A stretch of DNA of 64,000 nt from Strigamia acuminata (lineage: Eukaryota; Arthropoda; Chilopoda; Geophilomorpha; Linotaeniidae). The notes beneath the pieces are model-generated. The model was not told the DNA's origin. It did no database searches and saw only the letters and a program-made list of their open reading frames with translations. The stretch spans positions 1,798,001 through 1,862,000 of the forward strand of contig OX442317.1 in NCBI GenBank assembly GCA_949358305.1, given 5' to 3'. Numbering within the stretch: the stretch's first letter is position 1; each line of letters begins with the position of its first letter. Shown here one piece after another: positions 1 to 13,511 of this stretch. The position numbers were made by a program, and so were the translations under genes.

Positions 1-3000
1 TAGATTAGGGTGTTTGGTTGATTCTACTTTTTTTTGTATGTAAAATAAGCTACTGGTGCAGAAACGTGATTGTTTGATGCAGCTGCCATTTTTCTGCAGC
101 TGCGTGTTCCTTCTCAAAACAACAGATTCTGGCAAGAGATGAAATATGAATTTCCTTATTGATTGCTCTAAATGTAAATCGTAAATCACCCTAAATAGTC
201 GTTTTAACCGTGTTGCACATCGGTTTGTATTCAGTAGTTTGATTATTGCAAACCCTTGCGTTTCATGTCGTCTCTGTGTGACGTCATTTGAGCGTAGAGT
301 ATTATTTTTAAAGTTGAATTTTCTTCTTAACTTAGGATATGTAATAAATTTTTAAAAAAATTTAGTCAACTATTACGAAAGTTGTCGATTTCAATTTCGA
401 TGTCATTTTGCATAAAAGCTTTTGCTAACCCCTACTTCAATTCGATTTAGCTTTGCTCTTGTGATGGACATGCATAGACGATCGTGGTAGTGACATAGTC
501 ACAACGTCATCTGTTGGAGCAAAGCAAAAAGGAAATTGTATCAGCTCTGATGATTGACATCGATTTACTCGTACTTCCTTCACAATTGAACGGCAGCAAA
601 ATGGAAGGTCGCCAAATCGATTCGCGTAATTGTCAGGTCAGCGGTTTTACTAGTTTGATTATCTATTCAGATAATCATCTATTGTAGAATTTTATCAAAT
701 AAAAAAATAAAAAACACCACCCAAAAATAAAGCAAATAGAAACTACCCATTTTTTAAATTGAATACGCAATATAGTTGTAAAATAAATTTTAAATAAATT
801 AAATTTACTGAAGAGAACGACATTCACAGATTTTAATTAAAAATCAATCAAATATGTAGAAATAGAAAGTTTGATTGCTCTTTGACAAAACCAGGTTTTA
901 GTTCAATTCGAAAACAAGTGGTCTTAATTGGATTTTAACTGGAGATGTTGACACTTGTAAACACAGCAGGTGTTGACGAAGAATTGAATTTGACACAGGA
1001 AGTTGGAAACGTGCGAATTTTGCCCCTAGACAGCCCTAGCCTAACTCGAATTGGTTCAAACCTTGAAACTATTACCTTGGCAGAGATGAAAAAAGGTCTG
1101 TTTCAATGGGGGATCTGCGGATTGAATTCAGATCTTCTTTTCTCTCTCGAGACGGCTCTGCGGCCGTGTGTGACGTATTGATCCAACCCATCTTGAGAAC
1201 CTTGTTTGCAGCTTCTAATGTTGCAAAAACCATTTTTTCACCTCCACCACGGTAGTTTACACCTTTAAAAACCGATTGGCATAATAGGATTAATGTATTG
1301 AAATGATAAGATATGTGACTTGAATGCAATCCAATGGAATTTGTGCAAATCTTTTCCCAAGCAACAACATACAAACTGATTTAAATTTTAAAATGTAAAC
1401 ATGTGGTAGTTAAAGTTGACATTCCGATTTTTTTCCTTTTAAATTTGAAGTCAAACAATTTGTTTGATCGTTCGATGGGTCGTTAATCTTGGGTAGGATT
1501 TTTTCTTTGGTTTGTTTACGTTTAGATCGACGAGATCTACTTTTTTTTTCCTTTCTTTCTTTTTTTGTGTGGCATATCAGTGCACAGACAAACATCGTGT
1601 CGTTTCGTGTGATGTCTGCAGTCTGCACTCAAAACTAGGAGCTGAGCAATCACTCAAAGCCAAAGGGATTTGAGTGGACACGCAGTCACCTGAAAAAGAA
1701 CAGTTGCCAAAAGAGGGCAGTACCATTTAAAGTGTGGAAAAGAGTGTCAAAAAAGATACTCGTTTATGGTGCATAAAATAAAACGGCAGCTTTTTATAGA
1801 ATATCAAACACTTTTTTTTAAATTGTGTTTCTATTTATATTTAACTATTTACTATTTTTATAAAATAAAATGGCCAACCAATATTAAACTTTTTCCTTAA
1901 TGTTCTAAAAAAAATTGTTTGTCTTTCAAACTTGGCTAGATCCATTTGTAGAAACAAAAAAAAAGTGAATACCTGATACCTTTTTGTGAGTGGACACATA
2001 AAACTACTTTAGTTGAAGAGAAGGGATTTGAAGGCCTGAAAACTCGTTACATAAAATGGGCGCCTGGCATTACTTTTATGATACCTTAAAGCGAAAACAA
2101 AATTAGTCATAGAAATACAATGACAAAACTCTCAATTTCATTTTGATAAAAGAAATATGATGAACCAGAGTTTTGCAGTATGCTTGAAATTGATTTAAAG
2201 ACGAAAGCCGATACACGACTGATTTCAAACGGGGGAAAAACTATGTAAAAATGCCATAAAAATCGTAATTTAGTGCGAAAAAAGAACGGGAGGAGGCATT
2301 TTCGCGCTTGAGTCCCATTCAATTCTCGAAGGGAGTCTGAAATGGAAGGGTATATAGGGGACTAATTTGTGTGAGTGCAGTTCTTTTTTTTCTTCCTTCT
2401 TTTCTTTTGTCTGAAGGAAAAAGAGTAAAGAAACGAAGGTGGAATCGTCTAATCATTTTCTAGGACTCCCAACTGACGAGAAAATCATCTCTTCATCTCA
2501 AACTCGAGCAAATTAGGAATATTACATCAACATTTGTTGGACATCAAAGATCAATCAACTCGTGCGTTTATTTTCTTTCAACGAACCAATTTCTTTAAAG
2601 CAGCAAATCACACAAATAAGACGGGACGTTTCGAGTGAAAATAAATTGACGAGCGGTTTCAATTTTTCCTTATCTCTCGCACAAAGTAAATCCTTTCATC
2701 AGTTGATAAAACTGTATCGACAAACTTATACAGGAGAAAATGAGAGTGCATTTACGACTGCTGCCAACATTTATTGGCAAGTCTGAATGACATTAGGATG
2801 TAGTGTGTGTCCACTAGAGACCAGTTAACGAACAAGCCCGTCACGCAACCCTCTTCCTGTTCCAATCAGATTAGGCTTCTTTTACTCTAGAATATATATC
2901 TCTGACCTTCCATTTTCATTAGAGATAACTTGGAGTAGACACAATCTATCTTCACCAACTTCCTCTTTGATAATTTCAATTACCAAACAGTCACATTTAA

Positions 3001-4961
3001 ATTATTATCCTAATTACGCCGCGAAAAGGAAAAATCAATTATCAACACACAACTGGGAATTAGACAACAAGTGTTTGTCCACAAACTCTTCATTGCAATC
3101 TCTACTTCTTATCCTTAAGCTCCAAACTTTACTTCCTCATCCAAATTGGCTTTAAGAGTTAACTTAAGCTTGTTATTTCATCATCAAATCGCTTTAGCAT
3201 TAAATATATTTATTTCTTAAATAAAACTAATTAATCTAGCTTTAATTTGTGGGTAGAACTTTTCTAATACATTTTTTGTACAAACATTTCATTTGCTTCG
3301 AGCATTTGACTAACGAAATGCGATTGCACTCAAGTCGTGCAGGGAAAAGGCATTCCCGAAGGAACTGCTGTGTTCTCAGACTCTCATAATCGTCCTAACT
3401 TTTTTTTCTTTTACACAAAATCACATTAAGTAATATACTATTAGTAAGTAGAAATGTTTAGGAAATTATTAATTATAAATTATGCAAAATATGTGACGAA
3501 AATGATGTTGCATAAATAAATAATTGGTTTAAGTTCGTAAAGTTTCGGAATGGTAAACTTGTGCTTCACCAATTTGATAGGAAAACGACATAAATTATAG
3601 TGCAAACTCATTTAACTTGAAAATGTGAGTTGTGTGCACGTGGGAGGAGGAGCAAATTCAAGTAAGTGCATGCTAGGTAATAAAATCGGCCCTTATACAC
3701 ACAGATAACATTAACGGAAACCATAAAAGCATCGTATAATTGTGAATCTTTGTGCAAGTTAATTGGCTTGTAATAACTAGAGAAAAGTAGAAAAGTTATA
3801 CAAAACCGCCGTCCATTTTTCCAAATCTGTTTTCTAAACTGATTGGATTTTGATTGAACACCGTGAAAAAGCGTTTAATCACATTTCTGCCATCGCAACG
3901 GAAATAATTGATTTGTAATTACATGATTGATAGTTGCGGCTGTGCGGACGACCATTTATTTTCTTCAAATCTTCGCACACTGCTCAGTCAAAGAATTATT
4001 AAATTCGGGTTGAAGAATCGCCGATTTTCCAAATGGATGGAAAAGTAGAAAAATTTAAAATTGTACAAACTTACAAACGTAGCAATTTTTTTATTATTAT
4101 TTTTTTTTTTACTTATTTTATTTCGAGGCCCTTATGATCCCAGCATTTTGCTTATTGTTCTGTTTCCTCGGTATCGATCCCTTGGTTCAGAAGATCCATT
4201 CAATGGTACCATTCGAGTTAAGGAGCCGGCGGCAAACGCTATCCCAATTCACCATGGTGCATATCGTGAAACATATTCGAAATTGAAATTGGAATTTGCA
4301 GGTCAGCAAAGTTAATAAAATGGACAGAAAATCTTTAGAGATGAACAACTGAATAAAAGAGATTTTTTTTCTTCCTATAAAAATTTAAATAAAAATATTT
4401 TTCAGGGCACAAAGTAAAACCGATAATTTTTTTTTTTAAACTTAAAAGTAACTATTGATATTCACTTAGTTCCATTGGGCTGCAGAAAATACAATAATAC
4501 AATTCTTTTTATGAAGAAATGTTTAATGTTTAAAAAGTTAAAGGAAGCATTAAAAGAAATGCGTTAACTCATCCATTTCTAATTGAAGTTGATGAGTTTT
4601 GTGAGAAAAATAGAGTTCAAGTAGAAAGGGGAAAAGAAACAAGTAAAAACAAATCTAAATTGACATTAATTTTTCACAAATGAGAATTAAGTAGAAGCAA
4701 AATGACCTTGAGGTTGGAATCAAGAAGTTTTTGGTGCACAGTACGTAATGAGGTAAAGTACAGTAACAGCTTTGGGTGACAGGTTTCACTTCCCTGCAAC
4801 TCATGTGGGCAGTGAGGAGAAACCGAGCGTAAAGGGGTGGAACAGCTGTAAGTTTCACTCATTTCTCTGACTTTTCCTTTTCCTTTTTTTTATTTATTTC
4901 ATTTCAAATCATCCGCATTGAAAATAAATGTACAATTTTACAAAATTATTTCCAATTTCAG
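1..4961. other. No recognisable coding exon; presumed 5' intron or upstream region of the nicotinic receptor gene
   Basis: I looked for the signal-peptide exon and the N-terminal ligand-binding exon expected upstream of the first recognisable receptor exon at 4962 and found neither. The open frames here are short, AT-rich and match nothing I know. Isolated TATA-like strings occur (near 2350 and 2890) but I cannot tie them to a transcript. The missing exons, about 60-100 residues, probably lie upstream of the window. Confidence 0.5.
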
Positions 4962-7900
4962 AATCTAAAAAATCAAATCATGACAACAAACGTGTGGGTT
5001 GAACAGGTAAGTCCATTTTCCTAATTCTAGAATTCCACACGACCACGTACACTGATTTACGCGAAACAAGCAAAAAAAAAAGCAAACTTTACACATAGTT
5101 TAAATATCCAGTAGAGCTAAGAAAAGCCTTTCCTTACTCAAATGAGATTGCATTCAGCAGGAAGAGGATTAGTCAAGAAAATTTATGAGTTAATCTGAAG
5201 CAAATTGCACTCTGCCCGTATGCACCTACCATAGATCAAGGCAACGTGACATCAACTCACTTTTGCATATATATAGAGCAGCAAATGAGCCCCCGATGGA
5301 TGTAACACGATCATCTCTCGCTCGCACTGAGGAATGTGGTGAACCGTTGCTTTGCCTAGCAGCAAGACACGTGTAACAAACCAAGCAAGAATTTTAATGA
5401 CTTATTCAAAAGGGGTGGCGTTGAAAGATGATCGCCACTAACTTGTAGATTGTGTCCACCTATTTTGTTATTTTCTATGCGATGTGCGATCGATTGGGGC
5501 TGGCCTCGACTCTTGTTCGGCGCCTGCTGCGACACACGCTTTGATATATAACTTCATGACTTGCCCAGAGCATGGCACTGACATGCTGCTTCGACCAGGG
5601 GACATTGAATAAGAGAGAGATGAAAGACGGAAAATTTTAAATTCTAATTTTTAAATATCATCCTGGATCTGTGTGACGACGAACTTGATGGATTTTATCC
5701 GGAATTGCATCTGACACTCAGGCCGAGAAGAAAATTTGAAAATTTCGTTTCGAGAAATGATATGTGTATTTTAAATTCCGTATACATGTTAAATTAGATA
5801 ACGCATATTTATCTCCGGCTCAAGCTAGAGCTCTCTCTCCTCGTGCCTCTCTTAAATGTAAGCAATTCTCTTCTCTTGATTGAGGTTGAGTTGCGCGTGA
5901 TGTGAGCACCAACTAAAAGTGACACTGGCAAATGTAATTGAAAAATTTCTCCGGCAAACTTTGCACGCGCGCGCATCCACTCAACAAGCCCGCAACCCGA
6001 GTCTATGAAAATGGCAAATTACATTTGTTGCTATTGCAATTGCTCGTTGTCGTTCTGAGCACAGGTCGAGCGAGTTTCCACCACTTTGACGAGGTAAAAC
6101 CAACGTGCCGACTGCCCGACCTCCTAGCGAGCTGCTGATCTATCCAGATGTTACTGTCCGATCATTACGCCACATTTCTGAGGCTCTCGGTTCACCAAGC
6201 ATCAACGTTTTTGGGTGGCAAAAGATTTCCTGTCACTGCTAGACTCCCGTGGGATTTGTGACACGTTGGCGAGAGGCGTTCAACGAGTAAGCACAAAGTG
6301 CCAATTGCTGATGACATCTGAATTTGTAGTTTTCTGAGCGATTCTTAACACATTTTTCGCGAATTGGATCAATTTATCCGACTATATCGTGTTACATCAC
6401 TGTCAATCCTTGAATTCCAAGTTTGCTTTCATGTAACAAATGTTTTCAGCTTTGATTTGCCAATGCATTTGCCAATGTCTGTATATACTGGAAATAACAC
6501 GAAAGTGCTTTCATCGAGATTGTCGTTGGATTCATTAGCGGGTGCATATATCTTACATGGCTTTTCCATCAGCAATCTCAAAGACAGACATCTTCTGCAA
6601 AGATTCACCGCCGTGACTTCTTTCAAAGATTATACGCATGGTTTAAAATTTTTCTTTTTTTTCTTTTTTTAGAAAATGTTTAATTTTATTTTTGCGTCTG
6701 TGCATTGGGGCACTTGAGGGAGCGATATGTTTTCCAATGTGAAAGGAATTTGAACGAGATAAGTAGAAACGGGCTGCAATGAAAATTGCTTGCCGTCTTC
6801 AATTTCCCAGCGAAATTCTCAAAAGGGGAATTTTTTGTGCTGAGTTTCGAAACAAAAAGAAAATCAAAAATCTATAAACTTACAGTTCCCATCTGTTGTC
6901 TTGATGTAGTTATAAGTCATTCGATTTGAATTTCCCTCTCGCGGCAATTGGCAAGATCAACATTTGGACGAACACCACACACACACCCACACGGCAACTT
7001 TTGATGATGGCGGCGTGCAAATGTAGAGTCTACTAGACGAAAAGTCAGTTTCAGACACCCGCGATAAGCTGTTAAAGTGTTTTGTAATGCAAATGAAACG
7101 AGCAAGTGCACTTACCTGTCCAGATAGATTAAGCCGCACATTCTCGCTCTCCTTTGAGTACACTCGCTAGGCTTAACAAACAAAACAAAACATTACGTGA
7201 TAAACAATGACTTTTGACTTGATTGCATTTCATTTCGTTTCATTTGATTCTTAAGAATATGTGACGTTTTGTTTGCAGGTATGGCATGATTACAAGCTGC
7301 AGTGGGATCCCGAGGAGTACGGAGGTGTTCAGGAGTTGTTTGTTCCATCCGAGTTGCTATGGTTGCCTGACATCGTGTTATATAATAAGTAAGAGACGGA
7401 GGTAGAGAGTGGGCCACGTGGACGGAGTAGATAAGCAGATGGAGTGAAGAGAGATGTTTCTTTAATTTCGTCCCCAGTGCTGATGGAAGTTACGTTGTGA
7501 CCACCATGACCAAAGCCGTGTTGAATTTCGATGGAACCGTAGTGTGGAAACCACCGGCGATTTTTAAAAGTTCTTGCGAAATTGATGTGGAGTATTTCCC
7601 ATTTGACCAACAGGAATGCTTTATGAAATTCGGATCGTGGACATACGACGGATATATGGTATAAATAAAAAAAAAATAAAAAATTAAAAGTAAAAATGTT
7701 GAAAATGTTGTAGATTGACCTGACGCACACTCATGCCCATAAAGAACAAACTTTGGTTAATGTCGGAATAGACCTTCAAGAGTACTACTTGAGTGTCGAA
7801 TGGGACATAATGGCAGTTCCAGCGAAAAAGAACGAAAAATTCTACAGCTGCTGTGAAGAGCCTTATCCAGATATCACCTTCACCATCACATTACGAAGAA

Positions 7901-10045
7901 AGACATTATTCTACACCGTCAATCTCATCATCCCTTGCATCGGCATTTCTTACCTTAGCGTTCTAGTATTTTATTTACCAGTAGACAGCGGCGAGAAAGT
8001 AGTACTTTGCATTTCAATTCTTCTCTCCTTAGTCATGTATCTTTTGTTGATTACCGAAATCATGCCATCCACTTCCCTCGCAGTTCCTCTCCTGGGCAAA
8101 TACTTGCTCTTCACCATGATCTTAGTCGGATTCTCGGTGGTCCTCACTTCCATTGTGCTCAACGTCCATTTCCGTTCACCTACAACCCATCGCATGGCGC
8201 CCTGGGTCCGCCGCTTTTTCATCGGTTTCCTTCCCCGATTTTTGTGCATCAGACGACCAAATGCGAACTTGAACGAGGATGTGAATCCTCCACCCCCGCC
8301 TCCCCCTCGATCCCGCCCGCCGAGACACTTGGGTCCGATTCCGGACAACCGAATGAGTTTGATGGCGTACAATATCCGTGGAGATGGGGATTCAGACATT
8401 TTGCCTTACGTCCCGAGACATTATCCTCAGGATGTCGAACGAGCCATTGTCAATTTGCGATTCATTGCTCAGAGGATGAACAACCAGGATGAATATGACA
8501 AGGTACCTAACTAACTTACCAACACACTCAAACACAAATTGCTACTTCTTTTTCCTGTCATTCGCACTCATTTTTACAATACAGAGTCAATGCATTTCTT
8601 TTCTCTTTTTTTTTCTTTTTTAGCTGCGCCAATAAATTGACCCGCGTTCAATTTTTAATCCATCTGTTGCTAATTCTTTTTCCTCTCTTTTATTCATGAT
8701 CTTCGCTACAATTGAATAACATCGAGAAATAAATTATGTTACTTATGGCTTGTTCGATTAAATAATTTAAACAAACGGGCTTTTTCACTAGTTGGTTCAT
8801 TCCAAGCACGAAATGCCAAAAAATCTTTAAAAATTGATAAAATTGACAAACCATAAGTATCTGGTGACGTATGCTTTTGTGGTGACACAACTACGGGGTT
8901 GACGCCCCACATGTCAACGCGTGACAGTTTGATTTAGATGTAAAGCGGTAAAAGTAGCTGTGTACACACACAAAAAAATAATTTTTTTCAATTTTTTCAA
9001 TTTTTTCAATTTTTTCAATTTTTTTTTCAATTTTTTACAATCCAGAATAAATTTGGACAAATTTTTTTTCCATTTTTCCATTTTCACGCATTCGATTTCG
9101 ATGCACTAGTAGTGCGTAGTAGCAATAATAGCCAAGTTCTTTTTCCTGATCTCATTTTTTTTTATCTTGTGTATATAATTATTAGCCGATGTTATTTGAC
9201 TCTCAGACCACGAAGGATTGAATGGCGGTGAAGTTCTTTTCCTGAGTGGACTTCCTCCTGATTGCGATACGTGCTCGCTTCCGTTGATGAAGGGTCCTTG
9301 TAGGACTAACCCCCACCTTCTTCATCCAATGACGGAAGAAGTTGGTGCGCATGCGTGCTTTGCTATCTGGCTGATTTATTCGACAGGCAACTGCGTGACC
9401 TGAATTGCCGGGCCCAGAAAAAAATTCTTTTTTTCTTTGTTATTCCTATTGGAGACGATCCTAATTCTTACAGTGGACTCGAGGCTTTTGCAAAGAATCA
9501 TTGGTTCAAATATCCACTTTGTCACGGAAAAATCCCACAGGAGGCACCACCTGTCGTCCAAAGACGTTCGAAGGAAAAAATAATCCAAAAATGATGAACG
9601 AGCCGTGCGGCAGGCAACGGAACGATACGCCATTCATCATGAGCAAACCCGTGCACGTGCTGAGGATAAAGAGAAAACTAATGGCCATGACACATGGCAT
9701 GCCATTGAACCAAATATACTATCAAACCAAATCGTACAATACGTCACAACATTTATTTGTTGTTGATAATTTCTTTTTCTTTTTATTATTTTATTTTCTT
9801 TTTTCTTTTTCGGCTTGCCAAAGTGATATTTGATTTGATTTGATTTTTCTTTTTATCTGCAGATAGCTCAAGATTGGAAGTACGTTGCCATGGTGATGGA
9901 TCGTCTTTTTCTGGTGTTGTTTGGCATGGCCACTTTAGGAGGGACATTTGGTATCATCTTGCAAGCACCTGCTTTATATGACGACACACAGCCCATTGAT
10001 GTACAAATGACCAAAGTTACCAGCACAATTTTACCAGACATTTGA
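4962..10045 (+). CDS. Nicotinic acetylcholine receptor subunit, alpha-type (3' five exons; 5' end missing)
   Basis: Exons 4962-5006, 7279-7388, 7478-7658, 7714-8502 and 9863-10045 join in frame to 435 residues plus stop, with GT-AG introns. The product is a pentameric ligand-gated cation-channel subunit of the plasma membrane. Visible: loop D (TTNVWVEQ), loop A (WLPDIVLYN), the Cys-loop from [17 protein letters not shown], loop B (GSWTYDGY), and loop C with the vicinal cysteine pair ([10 protein letters not shown]) that defines alpha subunits. M1 to M3 follow, then a cytoplasmic loop with a run of eight prolines and arginines, then M4 in the last exon. The M1-M2 linker has GEK, expected for cation selectivity. 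M2 is unusual: the segment after the 9' leucine reads [11 protein letters not shown] instead of the usual SLTVFFLLLAE-like sequence, and 2' is Val. The usual length is about 500-570 residues, so the signal peptide and first part of the ligand-binding domain are missing. Which arthropod alpha group it belongs to is not settled. Confidence 0.93.
8982..9038. repeat. Short tandem repeat, unit about TTTTTTCAA
   Basis: About six imperfect copies of a 9-bp T-rich unit lie in the last intron of the nicotinic receptor gene. Nothing suggests a function. Confidence 0.8.
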
Positions 10046-10193
10046 AAATTGCAATTTTAAAATAAAATAAAAAATTAAAAAAAAAATAAATAAAAATAAA
10101 TAAAAATCATAAAATTCATAAAAATAAAAAAAATAAAGTAGGCTTAATTTCATGCATTTTTTAATTCGAGCTCAGATTTGCGTAATAGCATTT

Positions 10194-10240
10194 TTTAAAA
10201 AATAAAAAAAATAAAATAAAATAAAATAAAATAAATAAAC
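10194..10240. repeat. (AAAAT)n microsatellite
   Basis: Pentanucleotide A-rich repeat just downstream of the nicotinic receptor 3' end, in a broadly A-rich stretch from about 10050. Confidence 0.8.
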
Positions 10241-11412
10241 AAAAATTGGAAATTTAGAATTTGGTCATTAAAACTGCACTTGATTTTAAATCGCTTCTTT
10301 TATTTACCAAAAAAAATTATTTCAACTAAAACACACAACTCGGGAAAAAACAGAATGGAAAATAGACACGCTTTGAAACCATTAACCAAAGTACCTAATT
10401 CCGTAACAAGCTTGCAAGCTCACTTGTAGTTAGTGCCATCTAACCCAACATCTATTCTAAATTATCAGGCTGACATTTTACGACACAATTTACTGGCCAC
10501 GGTTGAACACTCATTCGGATGCCACGAAAGGCCACCAGAGGCCACAACTGAATCAGAGTAAAAAGAAAAGGTGTAACATTTCACCTTTTAGTTTTATATT
10601 TTCTGCTGAATCACGGTAAAATCGAACTCACTAATACCAATCACAAAAACTATCAATCATTATCACACTAATGGTATTATTATACTAAATTCACATTAGC
10701 AAATGGTTCGTGCGCATACATCGTGTGTAATCGAACTTACAAACTCTACAAGTGCTGAAACATTAATTCATCAGAGGCAGTAGTTATATTTTTAAACGTA
10801 CCATCATAAGAATTGTAAGTATTCAATTGTGTTTTGTTTTGTTATTGATAATAATTAAGTTCCCAACTGATGTTTTAATTAAACATTAATGTTTATATTT
10901 TCTTTCAAGTTATTCCTGAACTTGTTTACATTTTTTGTCAAACAGGAAACACTGGATTTTGTAAACAAATAAAATTTTTAGAACAAAAAAAAACCTTACA
11001 ACATACAAAACTGACTACCAAATTGATCACACATTTCTACTTGAACAATGTTAAATCAAGGTCAAACAGAATTTTGTCCGTTCAGTCCACGACTCACCTT
11101 TTCATTCGAATTTTAGCAGTTTATTGGCGCAACATGTAAAGCAACATCATCATTCAGTCAAAAAGTTTCCTTACAAGCCTTTCTTTCATGCATGGCTTAA
11201 TACCCAAGAGTGACAGGGCCATGCATGATTGTGTTAAGTCGAATCCAATCAAGCAAAATCAAGCAAAATCGATCTATCTACATACAGCTGTTAATAAGAA
11301 GAAAAAGCAAAACTGGCACAAAGTTATTGGACTCGGCTTGCCCCATTGTACCATCACTAATATCTAAACAAACAGGCATTGTTACTAGAAACTCGTGGGA
11401 AAATCATTAGTT

Positions 11413-11459
11413 AATGGCTATTGTCCGTGTAATTTGTTGACGTTGTAACAATAGCCATT
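11413..11459. repeat. Small inverted repeat, 12-bp perfect stem
   Basis: AATGGCTATTGT at 11413-11424 is the exact reverse complement of ACAATAGCCATT at 11448-11459, with a 23-nt loop. The stem is too short for a typical microRNA precursor. It could be a chance hairpin or a remnant of a small inverted-repeat element. Confidence 0.6.
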
Positions 11460-13471
11460 GTTGTTAAATGAATATACAAATTCAATGGCGGGGGAAGGCG
11501 GATATTGTGAGAATTATTGCATTATATATATTTCTATAATGAGGAATTGGCAGTGCTGGGTGTAAGTTTTAAGTCAGCTGATTGGTTTACTGTTGATTAG
11601 GACTAAGGATGTTCTAACTAGCTGCCAACCAATGAATGAAGTTCATTTAAGGATCAATGTGATTGTGATAAGAAAATCGAATGAAACGACTTCGAGCCGT
11701 ATACTCTTCAATTACCCTAGATGGGTTTGGCTCTTGCTTAATGTAATCCTTTTAGGACTCTCTCTCAATTATCAAGTAATGAGCATTAAGACATAACTTA
11801 TCTTTGTTTAACTTTCTTTTCGTTCCACATCAAATTCCCAACTAACTTGTTGTTGAATTAAAAATGTAATCTTTTAAATTATTCAACACTTTTTTGCCTC
11901 GTTTTCATGTTTAATGGTTGCTGATGAAAAGAAATAAACACGAGGTTCTTATTTTTCCAATCATTATTCATTTATTGCAGGAAAAAATAGCGTTTGGAAC
12001 GATTTCTTCTTATCGCAGTTATCGGTCAATGTGAAGAAGGGTAGAGGAAGGAAGGAACTCGTTTATGATTCATAAGGGAGCCCTTTCATCACAATTTGCA
12101 AAGGTAATGACTTAAAACGCTTTTCGGTGTCAGACTCAGACTGGACAGTGCTGATGTAACCCTAAGTCTTAAAGAGGATAATGGAAGTTTGAAAATGATT
12201 CGTTTGGTTGTATTTAAGTTAGTTTAGAGTGAGTTTCTATAAGGAATTGGGGCATTTTCTTCTCGTATCTTCAGTTTGACAGGTCTTATATACACCATCA
12301 GGATGATTAATCACCTGCAACCCATTTTTATACCAAAGTGTTGTAAAGTAAAAGTTTAAAAAAGAATGAAGAAAGTTGAATTTTATTAGACAATATATTA
12401 CACATAATATAGATAAAACATTATAAAAATTTTATGGTGGAAAAACGAGTTAAATTTCCACTTTTATCCTCGTTTTCCTCGTTTTCTGGCAGTTCGGTTT
12501 TCAACGCAGCCCTAATAGAAATTCACTTATAAAAATGAAGTATTGATATAATTTGGCACAAGTTTTGGGTTTGGGGGAAAATCTGACTGTGAAAAAAATG
12601 TTTGGAGAGTAAGAGGAGGGAAAAAGTCAGTGTTATTTCACGTTTGGATTAACACAATAAACGAGAGACAATAATTAGCTGAAATTGCTTTTCTTTTTTT
12701 TTGAACATTTTATTTCCCTAGAACATTACTTCTCTCAGACTGCAAAAGCTTAATGGATTTTTTTAAGGTCAAGTCAGAACTCAGAAGTTGTTAATTTAAC
12801 GGAAAAAATTTTTTTTTTTTATTGTAAACAAAAATTTATATAAAAATTCACTCCATTTTGACCAAAAATCAAATAAAGGTCTTTAAGAAACTGGTTGATT
12901 TGAAGGCAACCTGCAATTTTCGCAAGTTTGCAGCCACTTTTGACCAAATGTGTGGGTGTGGTTTTTCTACAACAAGAAAATTCCATTAGATCAGTTTTTA
13001 ACATTTTTTTCTCCCCTTACTCCCCTCTTTCACCAATATATTTCCCTTGCTGTGAGAAGGCATAAAAAGGGTGTTAAGGGTTGAATGCTTAAAAATTTAC
13101 TCAACTACATTTTTTTATTGCTTTATTTTCTACATTTTCTCTTGATTTGAATTTAATTTTTTTTCCCTGTCACTTGATCGTCTTCTAACCTTATAATTTT
13201 ATCATTGTTGACTTTTTAAATATAAGCCTTACATCATCTTCCATGATCTTTAATGCAATATAAGTAGAAAGCTGAAGAATGAAAAGAAAAAAAAATTGCT
13301 TTCGCACAATTTTTATTCTCGTAATTGCTGTCAGCAGTCGTTCTTTTGTTCCTTCATCACTTTTGCTCGTTATTTTTTTTTCTCAAACAGTTTAAGTGAC
13401 GGTTAATATGAAAGAAAAAATAAATGAAACGAATTCCAAAGTTGACTTTTTAAAAATTTTTTTTTTAATTT

Positions 13472-13511
13472 TATATTTTATTTTATTTTATTTTATTTTA
13501 TTTTATTTTAT
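13472..13511. repeat. (TTTTA)n microsatellite
   Basis: About eight tandem copies of a TTTTA unit in the gene-poor interval. Confidence 0.85.

Noticed and set aside
4128-4301. Possible nicotinic receptor 5' exon: pyrimidine-rich tract, then frames including MIPAFCLLFCFLGIDPLVQ, ending at TTTGCAG|GTCAGC
   Set aside because: One frame starts like a signal peptide, but none encodes the expected N-terminal receptor sequence (a YDDLL-type segment and LSQLIDV), and the signal-like frame does not join the 4962 exon with recognisable family sequence.
8623-8640. Acceptor-like TTTTTTAG followed by CTGCGCCAATAA, a possible alternative last exon of the nicotinic receptor
   Set aside because: It would add only three residues and remove M4. 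The canonical M4 exon at 9863 is intact, so this is more likely a chance acceptor.
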